Assembly: GCF_018873765.1 (NCBI RefSeq)
Contig: NC_057921.1
Location: 65,461,557 to 65,525,556, forward strand
Direction: 5' to 3'
Length of the DNA stretch: 64,000 nt
Origin: Telopea speciosissima
Lineage: Eukaryota; Streptophyta; Magnoliopsida; Proteales; Proteaceae
The notes beneath the pieces were generated by a model that saw nothing but the letters and a program-made list of their open reading frames with translations, did not search any database and was not told where the DNA came from. Shown here piece by piece: positions 11,917-24,142 of this stretch. Within the stretch, counting starts at the first letter, position 1. The number at the start of each line of letters is the position of its first letter. The position numbers were made by a program, and so were the translations under genes.

Positions 11917-12335
11917 GATGTTGCAGAGAGGCGACCCCCACCACGTGTAAAAACTGAGAAAAACACTCACTAGTTCGAACTTCCCTAGCTTTCTCTTTCT
12001 TTTTTTGTTCAAACTTTAGGCACCAAGTAATAAGCCAACATCTTCCCGCGTTTTGGACCTTCAACTGTGCCCCCACCATCAATACTTTTTTGTTATGGAA
12101 CTTATGGTGGCACTTCAACCCAACATTATATTCAGAAATTAGAAAAGGACAAGAAATCGATGTCTAGTTATGTAATATTTGTACTAGTGCAGGGCCAATA
12201 AGAGCACATGTAGGGTATTAATATAAAATTGATTTTTGATTTCATGAGAGATAGAGTAATACTTTTGTGATCTCTTGGGTTTGAGCGCAAGATTCATGTG
12301 ATTAAATAGTGTTTTTTTTAATAAAAAAATAGGAG

Positions 12336-12505
12336 AAGATCTTACGAATCATTATCCTCTCCAATTCGTTGTTCTCTCCAATTCTTCCAATTCCTTACAT
12401 GGGGGCAGAAATGATCATCCTATCCCTTACTTGAAAACACTACCCAAGGTGAGGTCCACTCCCCCTATTAGAGGAATTGAAGAATTTAGAAGTGATAATT
12501 ATTCA
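12336..12505. repeat. Foldback repeat with TTATCCTCTCC edge
   Basis: The left side starts GATCTTACGAATCATTATCCTC and the right side ends AAGTGATAATTATTCAGATC. Arms containing CAATTCTTCCAATTCC pair with GGAATTGAAGAATT. The interior has GAAATGATCATCCTATCCC. The edge TTATCCTCTCC is shared with the hairpins at 53.8 and 54.2 kb. Confidence 0.6.
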
Positions 12506-13791
12506 GATCTTACAGGCCACCAACTTGGGAAAGAACCCTCAACTCCTCAAACGGACCAAATGAGGGTGGCCGCAGCAGTACTTTCAAAATGAAGTATGGA
12601 GAAGAAAGAGTAAAAAAAAAAATTTTGAAAGTGAGAAGCGAGGCACAGACAAGTCTAGCAGCATGTGCAGCATTTTCTCAAAAATAAAATGGGAAAAAGT
12701 AGCAAAATGCCCGTCTTTGGGCAACAAGTGCTGCTATTGTTGAACCACATGGAGGTTCCTGCCCATGTGGCCTATCTGGACCATGTGTTTGATAAATTGT
12801 TCTCTAATTAGTACATGTCAAATTCCACAATGGAAATCATTTCATATGATTTATCATGTAGTATACTTTTCTCCCGGTCAAAACCAAAGTCGATTCCAAT
12901 AACAAACCGATACAATCTGAAATCAAACTTTTGTTATTGGTTTGATTTTGAATTTACTATTCCAGACCCAAACAACTAAACCTGAATGAAAATTGGTTCG
13001 AACTGATCGATCGACACCCCTAGGTCACACCAACTCTCTGGAATCGAACTGAAATTGAAAAGAATAACCAATTGAGATCCTTATCTTATCGTCATCAAAA
13101 CTTGGGGTTTTTTTTTTTTTTGGGTGGGATATTTATTATCTGAACAGGTGCCCCATTTTGGAGGTAATTTCCCTTCACCCATGGTGAACAAGAAACTCCT
13201 TCACCAATGTGTGTAGACTGTAGATGCCTTGAGATCGGCATCAAGAACAACTAGGGGCGTAATATCAACTTCAACACTTGGTACAGTGAGGGGAGTAATA
13301 ATGACCTTAGATGGGCTGTGCCATAAGTTCCATTACAATCTCACTGGGTCATGGGGTTCCAAATTACAGCTGAAGCCGGTCCCATTTGAGAATCGCTTTT
13401 TGCCCCTTGAGGCTGTTTGATACTTGATTAATAAAATTGGTTCATTGGAGCTTTGCAACCAAGAAAATAAAAAATTCAATGAAACTTTCCAACATGTACC
13501 GCACAAAAACTCAAATATGCTTTCTAGTTTCTACAAATATTCAACCAATACTACAAGGAGAAGATCAGCCAGAGCTGGATCAACCTTCACTGCCGATGAA
13601 TTGACTTCCCTTTCTAACACTGATTGGACAAACCAGAAGGGAATAAAACACTAGTAACACTACCCTGAATACTGGTATTCTCCTCCTATCAAAATTTACA
13701 ACAAAATGATAATTCCCGACGAATGCAAAGTTGTTAGACTATGCATCCTTAGTTCTAACTTATATCTTTGACAGACTTATTGATGGGCTTG
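12506..13791. other. 3' flank of the Tic22-like gene; intergenic
   Basis: No gene seen. Near 12880-13022 the minus strand begins TAGGGGTGTCGATCGATC, which resembles the terminal sequence of a common plant hAT-type repeat. The last few hundred bases before 13792 probably include the 3' UTR of the Tic22-like gene. Confidence 0.45.
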
Positions 13792-16700
13792 TCAGTAGTT
13801 TGACCCATGTACCCGTCTACCGGAGCTTGTCTTAGCCATGCCGTAGTAATCACCAACATTTGCTACAAATAGAGGATCCCTATCTTCACTTCTATAAGAA
13901 CCATTGCTTTTCTGACCTGTCTGCTCCAATTCATGCGTCAGGTCCTCCATTGTCCTCTTCAAGCTGGTTCTACTCATCTGCCCTGCCTCTCCCCCCGTTG
14001 AGATGCCGACCATTGTGATCTTTGGAAGAAGAGGATTCAGCAGAGACTCTTCCTCAACACATTCCCCACTTGAGCCTTCCCTTCTGTGAAGAAGAAAGAA
14101 ATAACTTAAACTTAACGCAAGAAAGTCTCCGCGATATACGTTAAATAATACATCTGAACAAATATCCCAACAATTTATTAGTGGTACCTTGAATCTGTTT
14201 TCATCTGGTTATCTGACATCTGCTGTTTTGACCATGGATTTGCAAACCAATCCCCAAAAGGAAACCTAAAATCTTTACGCCTAATATGCTCGCCTTGACT
14301 GTCTGGAGTGTTCTCATTTTCATTGAGTTTTGAATTGCTAAGGTGCCATTGCTGTCCCTCATTGACATTTTCTGTCATGCGCATAAAAGAAGCTGCACTC
14401 CTGCAGCCACCCATCCTCCTCATGAACATAGTATAGAAGGATGAAAGAAGATACAAGCCATCACAAAATCATTATATAAGACCGTATCAAAGTCTGAAGC
14501 TGTGAAAATGAAAATGTTTTCATAAAGTCTTGAGTCCCAGCAATGAATTTGTACCCAGAGCAGGGGCCAACAAGGTTTACTCTGCAGGTTCACCTTTAGA
14601 ATATGCAGATCCTCAAAGAGTTACTGGTGAAATAAACATGTAAACTGGTGGATCGGCCCAATTTGGGGATTCTTAAAAAGGTCTAGAGTACTCTTACATC
14701 ATTGCATAATGCTGAAAATGGCATGGTGTACCTTTCTTCAAATGAGTCAACCATATATGGAAATTTTGGTTGAATACCGGTGGCTTTCCGCAACCACCGA
14801 TTTCCCAAGAGTACTTTGTCAACAGTGTAAAGAAGTTGCATTTCAGCAGCCTTTGATATGACACTTAAAGGTATTCCAGGATGGCCCATTTCATCCAGCA
14901 TTTCTTGAACCTGTTAGAAAATAATTATGCACCAACTGGATTAGAAAAGCTATAGTTTCCATGAGAAGGTGGTGCAGGAAGCAATAGTGTGCTTCGGATT
15001 CATGTGAAGCTTCTACATCGTTAGCTACTAATTTGTTTTGGAAAGAAAATCCAAATTAATGGATTCAGTACCTCTGAAGGTTCCCATAGGCTATCCCCAC
15101 TCTCCTCGACCACTTCTGCTGCTATGTTATCATCAATCACATCCCGTCGCCGATGCATGTGTCTATTCTGTATTAATGTGTGGAAATGCTGGTCAACAGA
15201 CTCTTCGAGGATGCTGTCTAGCATGTTTTTATCAAAGAAGTATGGTGTATACCTAACAGGAAAAAGAGCCATTAACAATCAAATGTGGAAAAGCCAGTCA
15301 ACAAACTCTTCAAGCATGTTATCCACAGCACGTCTTTATCAAAGAGATATGGTTTACCATGTCAAAGAGCAGTCTCACTTAAAATAGTCCCCAACCACCC
15401 CCCCCCCCCAACCCCCACCCGCCAGAGAATAAAAGTTTAGTAGAGAGGAACAGGTTTTTCTTGGGTTAAACAAGGACCTTTGTGAACATTATCAGGACAA
15501 CTCATATCAGGTAAGCCTTTTGCCAATTAAACAAGGTTGGCTACATGAATCTTGTTTCACCATTCAACCCTATTTAAAGTCATATTTGTGTTCAGAGACC
15601 CAAGGCATCCATATTGTCAAGGCCTAACAAGAAAATAACACCTCTGAAAAAAAAGTTGGAAATAAATATATGGCCAAAAATACAGAGAAAATGACCAGGG
15701 GGGGGGGGGATTTACATGCTTGAATTTGGCTTAGAAATTCAACACTAGGATAATCCAACTCCAGGCTGTGCCTTATCCATATGACAGTCAGAATTACCAC
15801 ATCACTTCCATGTGGTTGACCACATAGGAAGGCCAGTTTATGTGGACCATGCAAAGAACCACTTGCCAAAATCACGAACATGATTTAACAAAAAGGACTT
15901 CTACATGCACAAATCGCATGAAACCAGGGAGCTTTTGCTCAATAAGACAACTGCAGTTATCATCTTAACTAAGATTAGAAAATCCTTAGCAGGGTAAAAT
16001 TTTTTAAATAGAATGAAATTTGCAATTTGGCTTCATGTCTGGTAGATCCACGACAGAAGCTATCTACTTACTGAGGAGGCTCATGGTTATAGAGCTAGCA
16101 AGAAAGAGCTCCATATGGTCTTTATATGACCTGAAAAAAGCCTATGACAGAGTCCCTAGAGAATTAATCCAGCATGTTCTTGTGAAAAGAAGGGTGTCGA
16201 GTAGATATGAGGATGTAATTATAGAAATGCACAAGGGTGTGGTAACTAGTGTGAGATCTGTGGGAGGTCACGTCAGGGCAAGGAATTCCCAATTACGATT
16301 GAATTACATCAGGGATCAACCTTAAGCCCTTATTTGTTTGCGCTTATCATGGATGATTTAACCAAGAGCATCCAAAATAAGGTCCCATAGTGTATGCTCT
16401 TCGCCAACGATATCGTTTTGGTGGATGAGACAAAAACAGAGATTAACACTAAGCTAGAGCTATAGAGATCTACCTTGGAAACAAGAGGCTTTAAGATTAG
16501 CAGATCAAAGACGAAGTATATGATGTGTAACTTTAGTCACAGTATGACAAATAATGACGTGAAAATTGAGGAGAGAGAGATACCGAAAAGTGACTATTCT
16601 AGATATCTGGGATCAACCATAAACAAAGAAGGTGACATAGAGGATTATGTTTCACAACGAATTAAAGTGGGATGGATGAAGTGGAGAGGTGTGACCAGAG

Positions 16701-19700
16701 TGTTGTGTGACCGACATATTCCTTTAAAACTTAAAGGATAGTTTTATAGAGCTATTGTTCGACCAACTATGATGTATGGGGCAGAATGTTGGGCAGTTAA
16801 GAAGTGTCATATAGAGATGCTATGTGTGGCAGAGATGAGAATGTTAAGATGGATGTGCGGCAAAACTAGGAAGGACAAAGTGAGGAATGAACATATTAGA
16901 GCTAATTTGGGAGTTGCCCCGATCAATGACAAGCTCCAAGAAAGTCAGCTGAGGTGATATGGCCATTTTCAGCGGAGGCCTAGGGACACCCAGTAAGGAG
17001 GAGTGATTTGATCATGATTGAAGGAGCTAAAAGAGCTAGAGGCAGGCCTAAACTGACCATAAAAGTAGTGAGGAAGGACATGCATAGTCTAGGCCTTGTC
17101 CCAAGTATGACCTCGGATAGAGCCTACTGGAGGGCAAGGATCCTTGTAGCCGACCCCATTTAGCTGAGATTCTCCTACCGTGATGGGCTGTGCCTCTTCC
17201 CTCTTACTCTCACTTATCATTTCTCAGCTTTCACCTCTTCTTTTCTTCATTCTTCTTACTTTTATTTTATTTATGTAGACCTCAGTTTTCCCTACTTTGT
17301 TTGCACGGATCCATGTAGCCGACCCCATTCAGTTGGGAAAAGGCTGAGTTTTTTTTTTGTTGTAAAATGAAATTTGCAACATCAATTAGGCAGAACCAAA
17401 TATCTCTCAACTCTTTTTTCTTTTCCCACTGAAATGTCGCACATATGAACTTATACAATCCAAACATAAACTACAAAACGGCGTACCACTTAATTCCATC
17501 AGTTGTTGCTATTGCAATGTCTAAGTTTTGTGCAGTGAAAACAGGAACACCATTGATCTGTCTTCTATTCTTCTCTTGGTTTCTCTTAAGAAGTTTATTG
17601 GCTGCCTTGACCTGCATGAGCACCAAATCATTGTAGAGAACTGGAAAGCATATAACAACAGTCAAGTCTGTATATTACCTGCTTTTCATTTGGAACAAAT
17701 TCAAACATGTGGGATTTTTCCTGCAATAGAAAGGGCAAAACAATGCTGAAACTAGTCCAAAAGGACCAACAGAACAAAATCTACAATAGACAAGCAAGTA
17801 AAAAGGATACAGCCATTCATCCAAAAAAAAAAAAGGATACAGCCAGTGAAGATACATGTCATGTTTTGTATTTTAAGAAACTACATTGTCATGTGATCAT
17901 GATCACAAAACCAAATTAATGACACAATGAAGGCCCCAATTGTAGAGCATTTACACACCAAGAAGTTCAAGAAAATATTGCAAACATTGGGTTCAACACA
18001 GAAATTATGTCCCAGCAAAGGATGTAGTTTGAATACGAAAGCCAAAAAGTATTAATGTTCAAAGATGCAATTCACGCAGTTGCACTGCACAACTACATGC
18101 ATATCCTACAGTCCAAAAACAATTAGAAAAAGCAGATGGAACAACGCTTCGAAATCAAGGTTTTCAATTAAACTGTAGACACAAAACCTCCCCTCCCCCC
18201 TAAAGTCCTGGGTGCTCACACACAAAAGTTGAGGTAAAGCTTTTAACCCAAATAGGGGGGGGGGGGTCCAAATGTGCATGAATAATCTGATTGAAGAGAA
18301 ACGATCAAATAAGAAGCGACTACAAGATGGGATCACTAAGCACTTCTTATGGTCCAAAAAGGTAGAGAACTTAAATACTATCAAAGTGAATACGGATTCT
18401 GCACCAACTGAATAGAAGGATAGAACTCTTTCTACCATTCCATCTCACACCCAAAAACAGCTAAAGGAAAATGTTAGCAAAGATAGATTCAAATCAGTTT
18501 ATCAGGGTTTTCACGTTATCGTTTTCCTTGTTGAATAAGGGGTACATTATGGTTGAAATTTTCTAGACCGTTTAGATGTCTTACTAATTTTGTGAGTCTA
18601 ATTAATAACATATTTCACTAAATAGCAGAACTCAAACTTATATATCAAAAGGTTAACTTATTTTTATAATTGTTATATTCATGAATTAATTTTTCTTTAT
18701 TATCTAAACCACTTCATCCAGGGATTGGATACTGCCAAATACTTGCACTTTGTATCTTAAGACGAGGAGACAGCACATCACCTTCTCACACATTGTGAGT
18801 ATTATTCTATGTATGGTTGGCATCTTGCAATTATGTCTTTAGGTCAAGCAAAGGAGCTGAAAGAGGATCCAAGTTGGATGTCAATTTCTACGGGGATAAT
18901 AATTTGGAGTAATATCTTGACTGGATTCATAGACTGAAGACATTCTTCTGATGGTACATGTTGGCTGAGGCCATGAAGCTTTTATTTGCTGAAGCCAAAC
19001 TGAAGGGTACGGCTCAAGTTTGGTGGATCAAGTACCAGCCGCAGAATTGGACTCGAGACTTCAGTGCAAAAAATTGCACCTGGGGTGAATCAAACCTAGG
19101 AAAACCATGTGCTCGAACATACAACAAGAAAACATTGCCTGCGCACAAAACACAGATTTGACTTAATGCACTTAATGACAACAACTCAGCCTTATTTCAA
19201 CTAAATGGGGTCGGCTATATGGATCCTTGCCCTCGAATCAGCTCTATTCGAGGTCATTACTTGATACAAGCCCTAAACTATGCATGTCTTTCCTCACCAC
19301 TTCTCCTAGGGTCATTTGAGGTCTACCTCTGGCTCTTTTAGCTCCTTCAATCTGAATCAAATCACTCCTCCGTACTGGAGCATCCAAAGGTCTCCATTGA
19401 ACATGGCCATGTCACCTCAAGCATCTTTCTCGTAGCTTAATATGTATTGGAGCTACTCCCAAATCAGTGCTAATATGATTATTCTTTACTTTATCCTTCC
19501 TAGTTTTTCCACTCATCCATCTCAACATCAACTCTGCTACACTGAGTTTATCAATATGATGCTTCTTAACTGCCCAACATTCTGCACCATACATTATTGA
19601 TGCAGGGCATCCACCAGCCAATAGGCCAGCACGCCTATTCTCCAAACAATACTTGTGCAGACCCAAGCCTAAGTCCAGTCCATAAATCTCAGCCTAGGCT

Positions 19701-22700
19701 GGCCAGGGCATTTCTGGCCCTACAGTTCTGCTGATGTGCATCTAGTGGCCTTGCTAGCAAGCCACTAGAGTATCTCCTAGTTTTTAGTACTTGTCTTTTT
19801 GTATTCCAAGGCATGATTATGAGCCTTTTTTTTATTCCTAGGACCATTAGTTAGTCTTTTTCAGTTTCCTAAGTAGTAGTCTAAAGTCTAGTACTAAGTT
19901 TTCATTTTTCTTTGTCTTTTCAATTTGACTTCTTGGGAACTACCTTTGTCTTGGAATCCCAAAAGTCCCTTTATTGTATTTTGTAGTTTCAAGAGGCATT
20001 TAATCTCCATACCTTGGGCTATATAAGAGAACAGTGGGAGCCTCTCTTGGCACCATGAATTAAAAATAATAATAAAAAAAAACTTTTGTTGAGATTTGTT
20101 ACTTGCAAACTAAAGTGGCCAAAGGTGGATTTCTTTTGGTGGACCTAGGTGGATTCCTAAGGTGGGCTCTAGTGAATGTCTAGCAGCCAAAGTTATCTTT
20201 TATTATTTTGTTTATCCTCTCTCTAACATCAACTTCAAACAATCTCCATCATCTTCAACCTCTCATCAAACAGCCTAATTCACCCACAATTTAAGAACCT
20301 GCAGCCATAAACCCAAGCCCCTGAATCATGGCGAGGTAACTTTTCATCTTCCCTAGCTTACAGCCCTTCTTTGAATCCAGAATTGATTCCCCTCGACCTC
20401 TCCATACAAGTCCCCAAAAGTCCTACACAACCTGATCTCAATCTGGTTGTCCTCCATAATCGATCCTGAGTAGCAAATCCTTTATGGGATCCGCCACCAA
20501 TTATAGTCGGTTGTATGACTGTCCTATAAAATTTTCCTTATAAGTTTTAAAGGAATACGTCGATCACACAACACTTCGAACGCACCTCTCCACTTCATTC
20601 ATCCTATTTAATTCTCTGTGAAACATCGTCCTCTATATCATCTTCTTTATTTATGATTTAGCCAAGATACCTAAATAATCACTTTGTGGAATCTCCCTCT
20701 CATCAATTTTCACCACCTCATTATCTTTCCATCCCAATGTAACTAACGTTACACACCATATACTCCATCTTCGTTTTACTTATCTTAAAACTTTTTGATT
20801 CTAAGGTTGAACTCCATAACTCCAACTTTGAATTAATCCCTATTTTTGTCTCATCCACTAAAACAATATCATCAGGAAAAAGCATACACCAAGGAAACTC
20901 ATTGATGCAGATAAGTTACCTAAAGGCAATGTGTCCTCCATGTGTGAAATATCTTCTTTTTCATGTAACCTCCTGATAGGGCTCAGTATGATAGTGGACA
21001 ATGGATTAACCCCAGTATAAGATCCCTGGCACGCACGTGTGCCGGGGGTGCTGGGACTCACCAATAGAACATCCCCAATTCCTAGTGACATCTAACACTA
21101 CATGCCCCTCAGAAATACTCATGCTTGTATAAGTACTTTAGTACAGTATAAATTCACCATTAGTGCAGTCAGCACTTCCAAGTTTCTCAATGAAGACCGG
21201 TTTTTATACGTGAATCTTGGATTGACTCTAAATAAAGACAGAGAGTACAAAAGAAGCCTGTGATGAATGTATTCTGCTTATATTCCAAACAACAGTCTAT
21301 GATACCAAGATGCCAGATACACAAGGTTATAAGTTTTAGCAAAAAGTGAAGAGAAAAAAATTGTGAGACGCGTCACCAACAAATATGACATAAATTTAGA
21401 ACGCACATACATTAGCACATTAAAAAGCCAATAAACATAAAAATAGAAAGAAACAACAGCTAAAAGATGAGCTGAACTTCTCAATTCTCAAAAACATGTA
21501 GAAGTAACTCAAATACTAGGAAAACAGATAACAAACATAAGAGGAATAAAGCCAAACCTTGAAGTGTTCATATGCTAAATCCAGACGACAAGCACCCACA
21601 ACACCAGTTGGAATGTTCAGCCGTTTAACATATGAAACTAGCAGAAAGCACTAGGTTAGAGTGCAACCCTTATCTTGGTGTGAGAAATATAATCTGATAA
21701 AGAAGCTTATAATCATAAAACCACGACAATATTCTAGCAAACAAGAAAACTTAAGCAAAAAATGTGAGGCTAACAGGAGTGATTTTGATGTTCCTAGAAT
21801 TAGATAAAGGTCTCCAATACATTTATTTTTTTTTCTAGCAATGATAATGGTGATACAACAAAAACAAAACGTAAAGGGTTTTGCCAATAAAGTACCTGCA
21901 TCACCTAAATCCATGAAAAAGCGAAACACAGGACCATCCTTCTCATTCTTGGTAACCATTGCAAACATATTTTTAATCCACTGAGGAGTTCTAGAAACAA
22001 GAAGGAAAAATGTTAAAAAGAGAACCCACGAAAAATAACGAAAAAATGGAATCTGAACTTTTCCAACTACCAAGAAGAAAAAGAGAAGTTACTCAGAAGT
22101 CAAAACAGCTTATAAACTAAAGCCTGCCGGTGTCATTGAACGATAATATTCCTAAACTCTAAAGGAATTAACCTATTAAAAAAAAAAAAAAAACTCAAAG
22201 GAATTAAAGTGGCAAAGTGTCCAGATTGCGTGGAGCTGATCGAATAACAATCCGCTAAAATCTGACTCATGTACGATCAGATAGGCAGGTTCAAAGAACC
22301 TGGTTGAAGGGTTTTTATCACTTGGGGTAAAACATATTGAAGTCCTCAATATGTTATAGCTTGGACAGTTTGTCCTCAATCAGATTTAATTACTTCAAGA
22401 GAAAAAGCCAACTACAGTTTGCTCGGCTTCTGCCCTAGTTTGTTTTATACGTTTTGAGGTATAAAACAGAGGAACTACCCATTAACAATCAAAAGTATGT
22501 GGACTGATAGAACGGACAATATGCAAGGTGGAAGAGCCTCGGTTTGCACTTGCCCCAGTTTATTATTTGCATATATAAACTCGAATTACAGAAGAGAAGA
22601 AAGAGAGATATAGACGAATGCTGACCTTTTGGAAAGGAAGGGAATTTCGAGGCGAGTTGAGACAGCCATGAGGCCAGTACCGGAAAGATCACACATGCTG

Positions 22701-23146
22701 AAGACCTGACCCACGAAAGCAGGTCCACCTCCCTTTACGCTTGAATTGAGACCAGCGACCCTAACAGTTGAAGGGAACCCCGATGCCGGTGACATGCCCT
22801 TGATTGCCGATGTTGATGAAGATGAAAGGGAACTGCTTTGGTCGGAGGAGGTGGAAGCAGAGGCGGCAGGAGGCGTATTGAACAGAGAAGGAATTGGTGG
22901 CCGCGGGACATCGGGTAATAGGAAAGGCAAACATATGACTGACGAAGAAGACGATGTAATAGAGAGAGAACCAGATGGTGGTGAGGTCGTCCAAGTCTTG
23001 GCGTTGCTGTTGAGGTTGAAATTGAATAGAGAAACGAAATTGGAGGAAGCAGATTGCATGAAACCAGAAAAGTTGCTGAGAGCTTGGAGATTGTTGTTGA
23101 TGCTGCTGCTGCTGTTATTGTTATTCTGGATTGAGTTTGAGGCCAT
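13792..23146 (-). CDS. Tic22-like family protein, probably plastid-associated
   Basis: Exons complement(13792..14083, 14188..14400, 14732..14910, 15072..15252, 17487..17611, 17679..17720, 21558..21637, 21896..21990, 22626..23146); 575 aa, all GT-AG, phases agree throughout. The N-terminus (MASNSIQ) is Asn/Ser-rich and low in acidic residues, as expected for a plastid transit peptide. Blocks GPAFVGQVFSMCDLSGTG, RTPQWIKNMFAMVTKNEKDG, FRFFMDLGDA, VGACRLDLAYEHFK and INGVPVFTAQNLDIA match the Tic22-like family (Arabidopsis AT5G62650 type), which is related to the intermembrane-space import factor Tic22. The protein is about twice the length of Tic22 itself; the C-terminal half (exons 6-9) lacks known motifs. 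A further Met 11 codons upstream (23179) is in frame, but MASNS fits better. Introns 3 (17721-21557) and 5 (15253-17486) are swollen by transposons. Confidence 0.92.
16012..17379 (+). mobile_element. RTE-type LINE inside Tic22-like intron 5, with exact 14-bp TSD
   Basis: The body is 16026-17365, flanked by identical AATGAAATTTGCAA at 16012-16025 and 17366-17379. It begins inside the RT domain ([19 protein letters not shown], then [14 protein letters not shown]) and runs through the RTE C-terminus ([15 protein letters not shown], then a 3' UTR ending CCCATTCAGTTGGGAAAAGG and a T-rich TTG-type tail). The reading frame is split by several stops and shifts, e.g. at 16740, and the copy is 5'-truncated. 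It is inserted in sense orientation on the plus strand, antisense to the host gene. Confidence 0.92.
18842..19165 (+). mobile_element. Fossil gag-like fragment of an LTR retrotransposon
   Basis: Short region in Tic22-like intron 3 whose translation (AKLKGTAQVWW and the preceding sequence) resembles the start of Ty3/gypsy gag proteins. No LTRs flank it and the fragment is broken and isolated. It has no visible relation to the solo LTR at 19598-20499 beyond closeness. Confidence 0.6.
19178..20905 (-). mobile_element. RTE-type LINE in Tic22-like intron 3, split by a solo LTR
   Basis: On the minus strand this copy ends at 19178 with the RTE 3' signature (CCCATTTAGTTGAAATAAGG then TTG repeats) and encodes [16 protein letters not shown] and MSGKTRKDK upstream. 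The sequence is interrupted exactly at 19598-20499 by a solo LTR; removing that insertion restores contiguous RTE similarity (CATACATTATAGTCGG). The similarity fades near 20905, so the 5' end is truncated. Several frame breaks are present. Orientation is the same as the host gene. Confidence 0.85.
19593..20504 (+). mobile_element. Solo LTR (902 bp) nested in an RTE LINE
   Basis: The element is 19598-20499; it starts TGATGCAGGG and ends GCCACCA, the TG...CA ends of LTRs, and is flanked by the 5-bp duplication ATTAT (19593-19597 and 20500-20504). A TATATAAG box near 20024 on the plus strand is followed by an A-rich stretch, consistent with promoter and polyadenylation parts of an LTR. No internal region remains, so this is the product of LTR-LTR recombination. 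Superfamily not determined. It is younger than the LINE it interrupts, and the exact TSD suggests moderate age. Confidence 0.88.
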
Positions 23147-23831
23147 GGCTAATCTCTGGGGTTTGGGGCCTTTGGGCACAGGACTACAGGAGGGAGTTTT
23201 GATTCACCTTTTGTATTCAATCTTAAACTCAAGTTGTTTCCCCCACCCACACCGTCCTCTGGTCGCGTGGTTCCTGCACCTGGGCGGGGGTAGGGTGGTC
23301 ATTACACCCTCTTTATTATAGGCACAGGGGGAATTGGGTTGAGCAGGGCACTGGAGGGAACAAAGATCCATGCACTCATTGGCTCTGATACTGGTGCAAA
23401 CGCTACTATGCTACACACCTAGGCAGTGTGGTCTCTTGCCCATGTTTTTTTATCCGAGCACCGATTCTTGGGTTCTTGAAACTGATTTAGATTTTAGATC
23501 TGATTTGAATCAGAAACGGCCGAGATTGATTCCATCCCCGATTTCTTTTAAAACCTTGCCAGCAACCCATTTTGTTCCATACCACAAATGTCTTGTGATT
23601 TAATATTCTCATGGGAAGAAGAATGATGCTCGACCGCGTGGCCAATGAAGGGGGCGCACAAGGGCGTCCCACATGGATGGGGTTTTTTCGTATTTAACAA
23701 GGGGCAAGATTGTCAATTTGCTCCCCTCTATGTTTAGACATAAACCCTATGTGACCAGACTAACATTCTTTTTCCCTCTCTATAGAGTTGGAATCATATC
23801 AAACAAAAAAAGGGCGAATGTTATGTGTGTC
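23147..23831. other. Upstream flank of the Tic22-like gene
   Basis: 5' UTR and promoter region of the Tic22-like gene on the minus strand. 23255-23325 carries a piece of the GC-rich hairpin family (GGGTAGGGTGGTCATTACACC). No other gene is seen. Confidence 0.5.
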
Positions 23832-24140
23832 GCAGCATAGGCTGCGCCCAAGCACATGGGTAGCCTGGTAGGGGGCTAGGGTGGTCATTGCGCCCACCTC
23901 ATGTGTCCAATTTAGATCCTCTATTGCCGAGCTGCCCAGCAGGACAGTGATGTCTAGACACGGCGAGGCGTGCAATGACCGCCTTACCACTTCCCAAGCC
24001 CCTTGCCCGAGTGGGGGTAAGGCAGTCATTGCGCGCCTCACCATGTCTGGGCAGCACGGTCCTGCAGGACAGCTCGGCAGTAGACGATCTGAATCTCCCA
24101 TGTGCCTGGGCACAGCTTGCGCTGCGGTACAAGAACAGCG
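23832..24140. repeat. Foldback repeat, about 310 bp
   Basis: The outer arms CGCAGCATAGGCTGCGCCCA and CTGGGCACAGCTTGCGCTGCG pair, as do the inner arms (TTGCCGAGCTGCCCAGCAGG with CCTGCAGGACAGCTCGGCAG). The centre lies near 24000. The left arm has about 45 bases not matched on the right, including GGTGGTCATTGCGCCC. GC-rich against AT-rich flanks. Confidence 0.8.
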
Positions 24141-24142
24141 CC

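Larger units (their letters stand above)
11461..12335. other. Intergenic DNA with two microsatellites
   Basis: No gene seen. Holds (GA)n at 11631-11649 and (AC)n at 11902-11916. Confidence 0.5.

Noticed and set aside
18106-18438. 110-codon minus-strand frame in Tic22-like intron 3
   Set aside because: Lies wholly in an intron, crosses a G12 run, and has no splice sites linking it to neighbouring exons.
22746-23321. 191-codon frame on the plus strand opposite Tic22-like exon 1
   Set aside because: Antisense shadow of the Ser/Asn-rich N-terminal exon, whose spliced product is well supported.
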